This document shows positions 25,077-34,827 of a stretch of 64,000 nucleotides of DNA, piece after piece (positions within the stretch are counted from its first letter, which is position 1; each line of letters opens with the position of its first letter). Made by a program: the position numbers and the translations under genes. This DNA comes from Streptomyces diastatochromogenes (GTDB lineage Bacteria; Actinomycetota; Actinomycetes; Streptomycetales; Streptomycetaceae). The stretch lies in contig JAPTYK010000001.1 of NCBI GenBank assembly GCA_026913215.1, positions 4,340,001-4,404,000 on the forward strand. The letters run 5' to 3'. Under the pieces are notes generated by a model. The model was not told where the DNA came from. It did not search any database and worked only from the letters and a program-made list of their open reading frames with translations.

Positions 25077-26948
25077 ATGATCAAGACCGTACTGGTCGCG
25101 AACCGGGGCGAGATCGCCTGCCGGGTCTTCCGCACCTGCCGTGAGCTGGGCATCTCCACCGTCGCCGTGTACTCCGACGCCGACGCCGGCGCGCTGCACG
25201 TCCGGGAGGCCGACGCGGCGGTACGCCTGCCGGGGCCGCGCCCTCGGAGACGTACCTGCGCGGCGACCTCGTCGTGGAGGCGGCGCTCGCGGCGGGCGCC
25301 GACGCCGTCCACCCCGGCTACGGCTTCCTCTCCGAGAACGCCGGCTTCGCGCGCGCCGTGACCGACGCGGGCCTGACCTGGATCGGCCCGCCGCCGGCGG
25401 CCATCGAGGCGATGGCGTCGAAGACGCGGGCGAAGGAGCTCCTGGGGATCGAGCCCCTGGCGGAGGTGACGGAGGCCGACCTGCCCGTCCTGGTGAAGGC
25501 GGCGGCGGGCGGCGGCGGCCGGGGCATGCGGATCGTGCGCGAACTGGCCTCCCTTCCCGGGGAATGGGAGGCGGCGTCGGCCGAGGCGGCGAGCGCGTTC
25601 GGCGACGGGAGGTGTTCGTCGAGCCGTACGTGGAGAACGGCCGCCACGTCGAAGTACAGCTCCTCTGCGACGCCCACGGCACGGTGTGGGCGCTCGGCAC
25701 CCGCGACTGCTCCCTCCAGCGCCGGCACCAGAAGGTCATCGAGGAGGCCCCGGCGCCCGGCCTGCCCGCCGCGCTCGAAGCGCAGCTCCTCGACACGGCC
25801 GTCCGGGCGGCGAAGTCCGTCGGCTACGTCGGCGCGGGCACGGTCGAGTTCCTCGTCGCCGACGGTCGCGCGCACTTCCTGGAGATGAACACCCGCCTCC
25901 AGGTCGAGCACCCGGTCACCGAGGAGGTGCACGGCGTCGACCTCGTCGCCCTCCAGCTCGCCGTCGCCGAGGGCCGGGCCCTGCCCCCGAGCCCCCGGCC
26001 CCGCGCGGCCACGCGATCGAGGCCCGGCTCTACGCCGAGGACCCGGCCCGGGGCTGGGCCCCGCAGACCGGGGTCCTGCACCGCTTCGAGGTCCCGGGGA
26101 GCGCGCGCGTCGACACCGGATACGCCTCCGGGGACACGATCGGCGTCCACTACGACCCGATGCTCGCGAAGGTGATCGTCCACGCCGACACCCGCGAGGC
26201 GGCCCTCCGCAAGCTCGCGCACGCCCTGGACCGGGCGGTGGTCCACGGCCCCGTCACCAACAGGGAGCTCCTGCTCGCCTCGCTCGGACACCCCGACTAC
26301 GCCCGGGAGGAAGCCCTCGACACGGGCTTCTACGACCGGAACCTGACCGAACTGACGGCCTCGGCGACGGGCGGGGAGTACGCGGCGGTCGCGGCGGCCC
26401 TCGCCTCGGCGTCCGCCGGCCGGGGCCGCTTCGGCGGCGGCTGGCGCAACCTCCGTTCGCAGGACGAGACGCGGACGTACGGGGACCACGAGGTCCGCTA
26501 CCGGCCGACGCGGGACGGCGGCTACGAGGTCACGTCTCCGGAGGGCGTCCGGGTGGTGGAGGCGACCCCGGAGGCCGTACGCCTCGAAGTGGCCGGAGTC
26601 GTAAGGAGCTTCACCGTGGCCGCGTACGGCGACACGGTCCACTCCGGAGGCCACCGCTTCACCGTCCGCCCCCGCTTCACCGACCCCGCCGACCTCCAGG
26701 AGCCCGGCTCCCTGCTCGCCCCGATGCCCGGCACCGTCGTCCGGGTCGCGGACGGCCTCGCCGTCGGCGACCGGGTCACCGCCGGACAGCCGCTCCTCTG
26801 GCTGGAGGCCATGAAGATGGAGCACCGCGTCACCGCCCCCGCCTCCGGCACGCTCACCGCGCTCCACGCCGCCCCCGGCCGCCAGGTCGAGGTCGGAGCC
26901 CTGCTCGCCGTCGTACAGACCGAAGCACAGGAGGAAAACCCCGCATGA
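25077..26948 (+). CDS. acyl-CoA carboxylase alpha subunit (biotin carboxylase + BCCP), frame-broken
   Basis: ATG 25077: KTVLVANRGEIACRVFRTCR begins the biotin carboxylase. Three missing bases (about 25222, 25610, 26000) link DAVHPGYGFLSENAGFARAV, KAAAGGGGRGMRIVREL (ATP-grasp loop), RHVEVQLLCDAHG, LQRRHQKVIEEAPAP, FLEMNTRLQVEHPVTEEVHG and HAIEARLYAEDPARGW. The C-terminal carrier domain has LEAMKMEHRVTAPASG with the biotinylated lysine, about 35 residues from the normal end. Repaired length 624 residues. All catalytic motifs are intact once the frame is restored, which argues that the breaks are not natural. Confidence 0.88.
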
Positions 26949-28076
26949 GCACCCTCATCGATTCCCCCGAGCACACCGCCCTCCGCGCCGCCGTCTCCGC
27001 GCTCGGCCACCGCCACGGCCCCGGCTTCGACCGGGCCGAGCTGTGGGCGGAGGCGGGCAAGCTCGGCTACCTGGGCGTGAACCTCCCCGAGGAGTACGGG
27101 GCGGGGCGGCGGCATGGCCGAGCTGTCGATCGTCCTGGAGGAGGCGGGCGCGGCCGGCGCGCCGCTCCTGATGATGGTCGTCTCGCCCGCGATCTGCGGC
27201 ACGGTCATCGCCCGCTTCGGCACCGAGGAGCAGAAGCGGGCCTGGCTGCCGGGCCTCGCGGACGGCTCGAAGACGATGGCGTTCGGCATCACGGAGCCCG
27301 ACGCGGGCTCCAACTCGCACCGCATCACGACGACGGCCACCCGCACCGAGGAGGGCTGGGTCCTCAACGGCCGGAAGGTCTTCGTCTCGGGCGTCGACAT
27401 CGCGGACGCCACCCTGATCGTGGGCCGCACGTCGGACGCCCGCACGGGTTCGCTCAAGCCCTGCCTCTTCATCGTCCCGCGCGACGCCCCCGGCTTCGGC
27501 CGCCGTCACATCGAGATGGAACTCGCCGCGAACGAGAAGCAGTTCGAGCTGACCCTCGACGACGTCCACCTCCCCGCCGAGGCGCTGGTCGGCGACGAGG
27601 ACGCGGGCCTCCTCCAGCTCTTCGCGGGCCTCAACCCCGAGCGGATCATGACCGCCGCCTTCGCGATCGGCATGGGCCGCTACGCCCTCGCCCGAGCCGT
27701 CACGTACGCGAAGGACCGCCAGGTCTGGAAGTCCCCGATCGGCGCCCACCAGGCCATCGCCCACCCCCTCGCCCAGGCCCACATCGAACTCGAACTGGCC
27801 CGCCTGATGATGGCCAAGGCCGCCGCCCTCTACGACGCGGGCGACGACATGGGCGCGGGCGAGGCCGCGAACATGGCGAAGTACGCGGCCGCCGAGGCCT
27901 GCGTCAAGGCCGTCGACACCTCCGTCCACACCCTCGGCGGCAACGGCCTCACCAAGGAGTTCGGCCTCGCCCGCCTCATCACGGCGGCCCGCGTGGCCCG
28001 GATCGCCCCCGTCAGCCGCGAGATGATCCTGAACTTCGTCTCCCACCAGACCCTGGGCCTGCCCAAGTCGTACTGA
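26945..28076 (+). CDS. acyl-CoA dehydrogenase
   Basis: ATG 26945 overlaps the carboxylase stop (ATGA). STLIDSPEHTALRAAVSALG opens the N-terminal helical domain; LGYLGVNLPEEYG is followed by a frame change in the G-run at 27100-27115. The rest is open: MAFGITEPDAGSNSHRITTT binds the flavin, WVLNGRKVFVSGVDIADATL is the beta domain, FGLARLITAARVARIAPVSR and MILNFVSHQTLGLP the C-terminus. The family is isovaleryl/citronellyl-CoA-type. It completes an operon with the carboxylase and AtuA for branched-chain or acyclic-terpenoid acyl-CoA oxidation. Confidence 0.88.
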
Positions 28077-28089
28077 GCGGGCCGGGTAG

Positions 28090-28124
28090 CACCCCGGTAT
28101 GAGCCGCCACTTGGCTCCGGGGTG
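28090..28124 (+). terminator. hairpin after the acyl-CoA dehydrogenase
   Basis: CACCCCGG (28090-28097) pairs with CCGGGGTG (28117-28124) over a 19-base loop, 14 bases after the operon stop. No T-run follows, so termination is likely but not proven. Confidence 0.45.
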
Positions 28125-28190
28125 TGACGACGGCGGCGGTGAGGGGGCGTGAGAGTACGGGCATCCGCAGAACGACCCGAGGAGCCCGCG

Positions 28191-28664
28191 ATGTCCCCGA
28201 TCCGCCGCACCCTCTCCACTGCCGCCCGCGCCTTCCTGGCGCTGCCGGTCGGCCTCGCGGCGGCCGCCCTGACCCTGACCGGCCGACCGGGCCGGGCCGC
28301 CCGCCTCCAGGCCCGGTTCACGGGCGGCGAGGGGTGGACGGGCGGCCGCGTCCTCACCCGCGCCCTCCTCGGCCTCCCCCTGGACACGGCCGCCTTCGTC
28401 CTCCTCGGCTACTCCCTCTTCAACTCGGTCCGCAACCTCGCCTACCCCCTCTGGTACGGGAACACCGACTACCACCAGGCCTGGGGCGGCCCCACCCTCG
28501 CCGGGCGTCTGGGCCGTCCACTCCCTCGGCTGGCTCCTCTGCCTCGCGGTCCTCCTCCACTGGCCGGCCCGCTGGCTGGCCCGGGGCCAGCAGGCGCTGA
28601 ACCGGCGGCTCACGGGCGCCCGGCGGACTCCGGTACGCCCGGCCCCGCCGCAGCTCCCCGTTGA
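28191..28664 (+). CDS. membrane protein resembling the putative-sensor domain
   Basis: ATG 28191: RTLSTAARAFLALPVGLAAA and LTRALLGLPLDTAAFVLLGY are hydrophobic segments, then LFNSVRNLAYPLWYGNTDYH and, after a break near 28505, VWAVHSLGWLLCLAVLLHWP. The layout of a short helical membrane domain with a periplasmic tyrosine/tryptophan patch resembles the Streptomyces sensor domain found before histidine kinases, but here it stands alone. The true end is uncertain because the frame is disturbed and a convergent gene overlaps it; the TGA at 28664 is taken. Confidence 0.5.
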   Translation: MSPIRRTLSTAARAFLALPVGLAAAALTLTGRPGRAARLQARFTGGEGWTGGRVLTRALLGLPLDTAAFVLLGYSLFNSVRNLAYPLWYGNTDYHQAWGGPTLAGRLGRPLPRLAPLPRGPPPLAGPLAGPGPAGAEPAAHGRPADSGTPGPAAAPR

Positions 28665-29022
28665 CGAGGGTCAGCGCCGTCATGACGGCCAGCATCGCCC
28701 CGGGGATCGCCAGCGACCCCCGCCGGCCGCTCTCCTCCAGCTCCTCGTACTCCTGCCGCCCGACCTCGACCGTGCCCCGGCGCCCCGGGGAGGACTCGAA
28801 GGCGTAGTACCGGCCCTCCCGGACGTCGGAACCCTGCCGGCTGCTGCCGGTGACCGCGTCGGCGAAGACGGTCACGGCCGCCACGACGACCAGAACGCCG
28901 ACGGCCACCTGGACCCGCCCCGGCAGACACCGGAAGGCCGGCCACTGCAGGTCGCGCACTGCCCGGGTCCGGCAGCGTCGGCCCGTTCCTGCCTGCCCTG
29001 TGCGCGCCACCCCAGAAATCAT
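28610..29022 (-). CDS. small two-helix membrane protein of unknown function
   Basis: From ATG 29022: a basic N-terminus, then GRVQVAVGVLVVVAAVTVFA as a first helix, an outer segment REGRYYAFESSPGRRGTVEV and QEYEELEESGRRGS, and AIPGAMLAVMTALTLVNGEL as a second helix. I do not recognise the family. The C-terminal end is unclear since the frame runs on into the convergent gene; a single missing base near 28640 would give a stop near 28610. The start codon lies inside the operator-like sequence 29017-29041, so the same regulator could control it. Confidence 0.5.
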
Positions 29023-29041
29023 GCATGCGTGCTTGATTGTT
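29017..29041 (+). promoter_or_regulatory. operator-like palindrome upstream of the CoA-ligase operon
   Basis: AATCATGCATG and CGTGCTTGATT (29017-29038) form a 22-base imperfect palindrome with 9 of 11 matched pairs. The right half plus GTT equals GCTTGATTGTT found at 20833-20843. It lies between the divergent small membrane protein and the CoA ligase (start 29149). Confidence 0.65.
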
Positions 29042-29148
29042 CTTCGGGGTACTGACAGGGTCTGGACAAGGGCCGGGCGGGGGCTCCCCGAGTCCCGCTC
29101 CCGGCAGCGATCCTGGCGACCACCTTCCATCTCCTCAGGGAGCAACGC

Positions 29149-30718
29149 ATGGTGTTCCACAGCGCGTACGAGCCCGTCCCCACCGTCTCCCTGCCCATCC
29201 ACGACGCCGTCCTCGGGCGCGCCGCCGAGTGGGCCGACGTGCCCGCGCTGATCGACGGGGCCGGGGGGCTCAGTCTCACGTACGGGCAGGTGGACGCCTT
29301 CCACCGGCGCATCGCGGCCGGGCTCGCGGAGGCCGGGGTGCGGAAGGGGGACGTGGTGGCCCTGCACAGTCCCAACACCGTCCTGTTCCCGGTCGCGTTC
29401 TACGCCGCCACGCGCGCGGGTGCCGCCGTCACGACCGTGCATCCGCTCGCGACGCCCGGGGAGTTCGCGAAGCAGCTGCGGGACTCGGGGGCGCGGTGGA
29501 TCGTGACCGTGTCGCCGCTGCTGGCCTCGGCCCGCGCCGCCGCCGAACTCGCCGGCGGGGTGGAGGAGGTGTTCGTCTGCGACCGTGCCCCGAGGCGGAG
29601 GGCGTGCGGTCGTTGCAGGACTTCCTCGGGGCGACGGGCCCGTGCCCGAGGTCGAGGTCGATCCGGAGCGGGACGTGGCGGCCCTCCCGTACTCCTCGGG
29701 CACGACCGGTGTCCCCAAGGGCGTGATGCTCACCCACGCGTCCATCGCCACCAACCTGGCGCAGCTGGAGCCCGTCATTCCGATGGGGCCCGGTGGCCGG
29801 ATTCTTGCGGTACTTCCGTTTTTTCACATTTACGGGCTCACGGCTCTGATGAACGCCCCGCTCCGCTCCGGTGCCACCGTCGTCGTCCTGCCCCGCTTCG
29901 AGCTGGACACCTTTCTCGGCGCCATCCAGGAGCACCGCATCAACGGGCTGTACGTGGCCCCGCCGATCGTCCTCGCGCTCGCCAAGCACCCGGCCGTCGC
30001 CGCGTACGACCTGTCCTCGCTGGAGTACATCGTCAGCGCCGCCGCCCCGCTCGACGCCGCGCTCGCCGCGGCCTGTTCGGCGCGGCTCGGGCTGCCGCCG
30101 GTCGGGCAGGCGTACGGGATGACGGAGCTGTCCCCGGGGACCCATGTCGTGCCGCTGGACGCCCCGGAGCCGCCGCCCGGGACCGTCGGGAGGCTGCTGC
30201 CGTCCACCGAGATGCGGATCCTGTCGCTCGACGACCCCGGGAAGGACGTGGGGCCGGGGAGGAGGGAGATCGCGATCCGGGGGCCGCAGGTGATGAAGGG
30301 GTACCTCGGGCGGCCGGAGGCCACCGCCGCGATGATCGACGCCGAGGGGTGGGTGCACACCGGGGACATCGGGCGGGTCGACGAGGACGGGTGGCTGTTC
30401 GTCGTCGACCGGGTCAAGGAGCTCATCAAGTACAAGGGGTTCCAGGTCGCTCCCGCCGAGCTCGAAGCGGTTCTCCTCACGCACGAGGGATCGCCGACGC
30501 CGCCGTCATCGGGGTCACCGACGCGGACGGCACCGAGATGCCCAAGGCCTACGTCGTCCGTCAGCCCGCCGCGCCCGGCCTCACCGCCGAGGAGGTCGTC
30601 GCGCACGTCGCCGCGCGGGTCTCCCGTACAAGAAGGTCCGCGCGGTGGAGTTCATCGAGACCGTCCCCGGGCAGCGTCCGGGAAGATCCTCCGCAGAGAG
30701 TTGAGGGACCGCGCATGA
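29149..30718 (+). CDS. 4-coumarate-CoA-ligase-like acyl-CoA synthetase, frame-broken
   Basis: ATG 29149. LTYGQVDAFHRRIAAGLAEA and GDVVALHSPNTVLFPVAFYA form the N-domain; PYSSGTTGVPKGVMLTHASI is the P-loop; VGQAYGMTELSPGTHV, GWVHTGDIGRVDEDGWLFVV and DRVKELIKYKGFQVAPAELE are further ANL motifs; SGKILRRELRDR gives the catalytic lysine. Breaks of minus one fall near 29583, 29640, 30490, 30630 and 30672. The family activates aryl-propenoic or medium-chain acids. It overlaps the enoyl-CoA hydratase gene by ATGA, and a TetR gene ends the operon. Confidence 0.85.
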
Positions 30719-31441
30719 CCCTTGTGAACGTCTCCGAGGAGCGGGGCATCACCACCCTCGCCCTGGACTCCCCGGCCACCCGCAACGCGCTCTCCGCGCC
30801 GCTCGTCACCGAGCTCGCCGACGCGCTCAGCGCCGCAGGCAAGGACCCGTCCGTGCGGGCCGTGGTCCTCACCCACACCGGCTCCACGTTCAGCGCGGGC
30901 GCCGACCTGAAGGCCCCGCCCAGCCCGTACGCCTTCGTGGACCTGCTCCGGCAGGTCGTCGAGCTGCCGAAGCCGGTCGTCGCCCACGTCACCGCCGGCA
31001 GCCACACCCGGGCGGGGGGCCTCGGGCTGCTCGGCGCGGCCGACATCGTGCTCGCGGGGGAGGGGGCGGACTTCGCGCTCACGGAGGTGCGGATCGGGGT
31101 GGCGCCCGCCGTCGTCTCCCTCACGCTGCTGCCGCGCCTGGAGCCGCGCGCGGCCGCCCGGCACTATCTGACGGGCGAGCGGTTCGGGGTGCGGGAAGCC
31201 GTCGCGATGGGCCTCGTGACCGCGTCCGACGAGGAGCTCGACACCGTCCTCGACTCCTGCGCGCCGCCTCCCGCAGGGCCTGAGGGAGGCGAAACGACTG
31301 GTCACCGCTAGAGTCCTGGAAACCTTCGAACGCGACGCGGAGGACCTCGTGCAGAGGTCGGCCACGCTCTTCGCCTCCGCCGAGGCGCGCGAGGGGATGA
31401 CGGCCTTCCTCGAACGACGGGACCCCGCATGGCGGCTCTGA
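30715..31441 (+). CDS. enoyl-CoA hydratase/isomerase family protein
   Basis: ATG 30715. NVSEERGITTLALDSPATRN is the start of the crotonase fold; AVVLTHTGSTFSAGADLKAP is the first oxyanion-hole motif and RAGGLGLLGAADIVLAGEGA the second; FALTEVRIGVAPAVVSLTLL carries the position of the catalytic Glu, here present as TEVRIG. Two missing C bases near 31260-31280 restore DSLRAASPQGLREAKRLVTA and the end FLERRDPAWRL with a TGA at 31439-31441. It overlaps the TetR start by 13 bases. Probably acts after the CoA ligase on an enoyl-CoA. Confidence 0.85.
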
Positions 31442-32378
31442 CCACGCCGAACCAGCCGAAGCCGGACGGGACCTCCAGGCCCGGCCGGGTCGCCGGGTCG
31501 GACGGCGCCTCCCGGCCCGACCGGACCGCCGAGCCGGGCGGGACCGCCGAGCCGGGCGGGACCGCCAAGCGGGGCGGGACCGCCGGGCCCGACCGGGCCG
31601 CCAAGCCCGACCGGGCCGCCGAGCCCGACCGGACCGCCGAGCCGGGCGGGACCACCAAGCCAGACCGGACCGCCAGGCCAGACCGGACCGCCGAGCCGGG
31701 CGGGACCGCCGAGCCCGATCGGACCGCCGAGCCGGGCGGGACCGCCAAGCCCGACCGGACCGCCAGGTCCGACCGGGCCCCAAGCCCGACCGGGCCCCAA
31801 GCCCGACCGGAACCCCAAGCAGGACCGGAGCCGTGCCACCCGGCAGCGGCTCCTGGAGGCCGCGGTGGCCTGCCTCGCCGAGCACGGCTGGGCGGGCTCC
31901 ACGGTCGCCGCCGTCGCCGAACGGGCCGGAGTGTCCCGGGGCGGCCCAGCACCACTTCCCCACCCGCGAGGACCTGTTCACGGCCGCCGTCGAGTACGTC
32001 GCGGAGGAACGCTCCCAGGCCCTGCGGGCGGTTCCCACGGACGACCGCGAGCAGGCTGTCGCCGCCCTCGTCGGCCTCTACACCGGGCCCCTCTTCCGGG
32101 CCGCGCTCCACCTGTGGGTCGCCGCCTCCGGCGAGGAGCAGCTCCGTGAGCGGGTCACGGAGCTGGAGGCCCGAGTCGGCCGCGAGTCCCACCGGATCGC
32201 CGTCGAGGTCCTGGGCGCCGACGAGGCGCGGCCCGGCGTCCGCGAGACCGTCCAGGGCCTCCTGGACATGGCCCGGGGCCTGGGCCTGGCCACCCTCCTG
32301 ACGGACGACCGCGCCCGCCGGGAACGGGTGGTGTCCCAGTGGGCGCGGCTGGTGAGCGAGGCGCTCTCGGACCACTGA
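31429..32378 (+). CDS. TetR regulator with a long repeat-rich N-terminal extension, frame-broken
   Basis: ATG 31429 (overlapping the hydratase end) opens about 110 residues made of variants of DRTAEPGGT and KPDRTARP. Then RSRATRQRLLEAAVACLAEH, GSTVAAVAERAGVSRG and AAQHHFPTREDLFTAAVEYV give a normal TetR DNA-binding domain, and the ligand domain runs to LVSEALSDH. Breaks lie near 31790 and 31942. TetR proteins rarely have such an extension; the real start may lie near 31815, with the repeat DNA untranslated. Likely ligand: a CoA ester from the operon. Candidate sites are 29017-29041 and 20823-20843. Confidence 0.75.
31500..31810 (+). repeat. GACCGCC(G/A)AGCC tandem repeats
   Basis: Units of 18-33 bases such as GACCGCCGAGCCGGGCGGGA and GACCGCCAAGCCCGACCGGG alternate about fourteen times between the hydratase stop and the TetR DNA-binding domain. 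They keep one frame for about 100 codons and encode Arg/Thr/Ala/Glu/Pro/Gly repeats, then lose frame near 31790. Confidence 0.75.
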
Positions 32379-32386
32379 CCGGCCGG

Positions 32387-33355
32387 TCAGATCGCTCCGA
32401 AGCGTTCCGCCCAGGCGGCCACGTCGGCGGTCGTGGCGTTGCCGCCGCAGACGACCAGGCCCAGACGGGCGTCGGGACCGACCTGTTCCAGGACGCGGCG
32501 GGCGGCGGGGAGGAGACAGCCGGCGGCGGGCTCCGCCCAGACCTTGGCGTGTTCGGCCAGGTCGAGGGTGCCGCGCACGGCCTCCGCGTCGGTCACCGTG
32601 AGCACGTCCTCGACCAGGGCCTCGGTGTGCGCGTACGTGAGCGCCGAGACGCTGGGGGCGGCCAGCGTGGACACCACCGAGGAGAGCTCGATCGGCACCG
32701 GGCTGCCCGTGGCGAGGGCCGCCGTCATGGCCTGGGCGCCCTCGGTCTCGACGCCCCAGATCCGTATCCCCGGGCGGCGGGCGCGCAGGGCGGTGGCGAC
32801 GCCGGCGATCAGACCTCCGCCGCCGATGCTGACGAGGACGTCGGTCAGTTCGCCCGCGTCCTCGGCGAACTCCAGGCCGACGGTGCCCTGCGCGGCGACG
32901 ACCAGCGGGTCGTCGAAGGGGTGGACGGGGTGAGGCCCCGGCGCGCAGCTCCTCCATGAGGGCGAACGCCTCGGGCGCGGTGTCGGTGAGGAGGACCTTC
33001 GCCCCGGCGGCCCCGGCCGTGTCCACGGCGCGGGCCGGGGCGGTCCGGGGCATGACGACGGTCGCCCGGACGCCGAGGACCCCGGCCATGACCGCGAGCG
33101 CGATGCCGTGGTTGCCGCCGCTGACGGCGACGACCCCGGCCGCGCGCTCGTCGGGGTGAGCGAGAGGAGCTTGGCGACCGCCCCGCGCGCCTTGAACGAG
33201 CCGGTGCGCTGGAGGAGTTCCAGCTTGACGGTGACGTCCGCGCCGAGCAGCGCGGTCAGTCCGGGGCTGGGCAGGGTCGGGGTCCGTACGACGTGTCCGG
33301 TGAGGCGTTCGGCTGCGGCTTCGACGTCCGCGACGGTGATCATCACGTCCTCCAC
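32387..33355 (-). CDS. PLP-dependent threonine/serine dehydratase-like enzyme
   Basis: ATG 33355 (or 33343): ADVEAAAERLTGHVVRTPTL and VKLELLQRTGSFKARGAVAK with the Schiff-base lysine. After a break near 33150, VVAVSGGNHGIALAVMAGVL follows; after another near 32930, LVSIGGGGLIAGVATALRAR (phosphate loop) and LVVCGGNATTADVAAWAERF. This is fold-type-II PLP enzyme structure without a C-terminal ACT domain, length about 320, like biodegradative threonine ammonia-lyases or serine racemase-like proteins. The exact substrate is uncertain. It converges with the TetR gene. Confidence 0.85.
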   Translation of the reverse strand: MEDVMITVADVEAAAERLTGHVVRTPTLPSPGLTALLGADVTVKLELLQRTGSFKARGAVAKLLSLTPTSARPGSSPSAAATTASRSRSWPGSSASGRPSSCPGPPRPAPWTRPGPPGRRSSSPTPRPRRSPSWRSCAPGPHPVHPFDDPLVVAAQGTVGLEFAEDAGELTDVLVSIGGGGLIAGVATALRARRPGIRIWGVETEGAQAMTAALATGSPVPIELSSVVSTLAAPSVSALTYAHTEALVEDVLTVTDAEAVRGTLDLAEHAKVWAEPAAGCLLPAARRVLEQVGPDARLGLVVCGGNATTADVAAWAERFGAI

Positions 33356-33386
33356 TGTGCCGTACGCCCCACCGTGCCGGACAGGG

Positions 33387-34433
33387 TCAGACGCCGGGGA
33401 TCGCCCGCGCCCGGAAGGCGTCCCGGACCGCCGCCGCGGCCTGCGTCCCGTACATCTTCTGCGCCGTCGCGACCGTCGTGAGGGCCGCGTCCTTGAAGCT
33501 GGTGTCGGGGGCGAAGCCGAACTGGGCGTTCACGATGATCCGGTCGGCGGTGCGGGCGCCGAGCTCGTTCCGGATGTCGAAGAGCGCGCGGGACCAGATC
33601 TCGCCGTCGGCGTGGACCTCGCCCACCCGGTCCGCGTAGGTCTTGGTGCCGTCGAGGCGGCGCAGGCAGTGCGGGGCGGTCGCCGTGTAGCCGGTGGAGT
33701 CCCAGTCGCCGACGCAGGCGAGCTCGGTCTTCATGGGCCAGCCGTACTTGGCGTCCGCGGCGGCGCCGACCTCCATGCCCAGGTAGTCGCCGAAGGCCTC
33801 GCCGATCGCGCCGGCCTCCGCGGAGCCGCCGAAGCCGGGGACCTGGGCCTCGTGCACGGCGTGGCCGTACTCGTGGACGATGACCTCGGCGTCCTCGGCG
33901 TCGTCCACGCCGCCCTTGCCGAAGCGGATCTCGTCCTTCTTGTCGGTGAAGAAGGAGTTGTCGGAGCCCCACTGGTTGAGGCGGACCGGCTGCACCCGGT
34001 CGTTCGCCCCGCGCAGCTCGGTGCCGAAGCCGAGGCCCTGGAGGTACTCCTGCGCCTCGTTGACCCAGAAGTACGCCATGACCTGCTCGAACTCGTCGTC
34101 GTGGCGGTCGTACGAGGTGGCGTCGGCGACCTTCGCCGGCTTGCCGGTCTCGGAGCGGACGGCGGCCCACCGGCCCGACAGGGCGCCGCTCGCGTCGAGG
34201 TTGCGCAGGGCGACGGTGGCGTACGCGGAGGCGGGGACGTCGCTCGCCGCGTCCTTGTGGTCGGCGAGGGACTGGTCGCCCGAGGACTGCACCGGGTTGA
34301 CCATGAAGACACGGGCCTGCGGAGCGGCGGCGGCGGAGGCTCCCGCGGACGGGAGCAGCGCCGCGGTGGCGGAGGCCACGGTGACGGCGGCCGCGGCGAC
34401 CAGGGCACGAGAGGTGCGGCGGGTCATGGACAT
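33387..34433 (-). CDS. secreted gluzincin (M4/M36-like) metallopeptidase
   Basis: ATG 34433 or 34427. RRTSRALVAAAAVTVASATA and ALLPSAGASAAAAP form a signal peptide with an Ala-x-Ala cleavage site. VIVHEYGHAVHE contains HExxH zinc ligands (near residue 190), and IGEAFGDYLGME supplies the third ligand Glu with the conserved Gly/Asp. A downstream HADGEIWSRALFDI fits the region with the catalytic His. The length of 348 residues, with two cysteines in LACVGDWDSTGYTATAPHC, is short for M4 and closer to fungalysin-like forms without a pro-domain. The frame is intact and it should act outside the cell. Confidence 0.85.
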   Translation of the reverse strand: MSMTRRTSRALVAAAAVTVASATAALLPSAGASAAAAPQARVFMVNPVQSSGDQSLADHKDAASDVPASAYATVALRNLDASGALSGRWAAVRSETGKPAKVADATSYDRHDDEFEQVMAYFWVNEAQEYLQGLGFGTELRGANDRVQPVRLNQWGSDNSFFTDKKDEIRFGKGGVDDAEDAEVIVHEYGHAVHEAQVPGFGGSAEAGAIGEAFGDYLGMEVGAAADAKYGWPMKTELACVGDWDSTGYTATAPHCLRRLDGTKTYADRVGEVHADGEIWSRALFDIRNELGARTADRIIVNAQFGFAPDTSFKDAALTTVATAQKMYGTQAAAAVRDAFRARAIPGV

Positions 34434-34628
34434 CCTCCTGCGATGGGGATCTGCGACGGGAAGGAGACGGGAGAAGACCGGAGGGGGCGGGAAGTATGGC
34501 GTGTACGCAACACGCGTGGCGGCGATCTTCGCTCACTCCCGGCCGCTTTGAACAGACTTTGCGCCATCGGGCCGCCCGACGTGACGCGGACCACAGTGGC
34601 CCCGCCCCCGCCGCAGTACGCTGACTGC

Positions 34629-34703
34629 ATGCCTCTGCTCGTACGCCGCCGCCACGTGGACTTCGTCCGCGTCACGAGCATGGGCTGTCGCCGCTCCGCC
34701 TGA
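34629..34703 (+). CDS. 24-residue Arg-rich leader peptide
   Basis: ATG 34629 to TGA 34701-34703 encodes a peptide with PLLVRRRHVDFVRVTSMGCR near its end. It resembles, from memory, short actinomycete leader peptides with an RHVD-x-x-R-V-x-S-x-x-CR pattern, annotated ahead of sulfur and cysteine-related genes. The main gene starts 125 bases further on at 34828; CGGGGTA (34709-34715) and TACCCCG (34810-34816) in the gap can pair. Translation-dependent control of the oxygenase gene is likely but the signal is unknown. Confidence 0.6.
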   Translation: MPLLVRRRHVDFVRVTSMGCRRSA

Positions 34704-34827
34704 CCTTCCGGGGTACCACTCCACACCCCCGCGGTCCCTCGCCCAGAGCCCCAGCCGACCGGCACCCGTGGCCCCCGCCCCACCCTTGGCGGCCGCCCGG
34801 GCACCCGTATACCCCGCGGATGCACAC

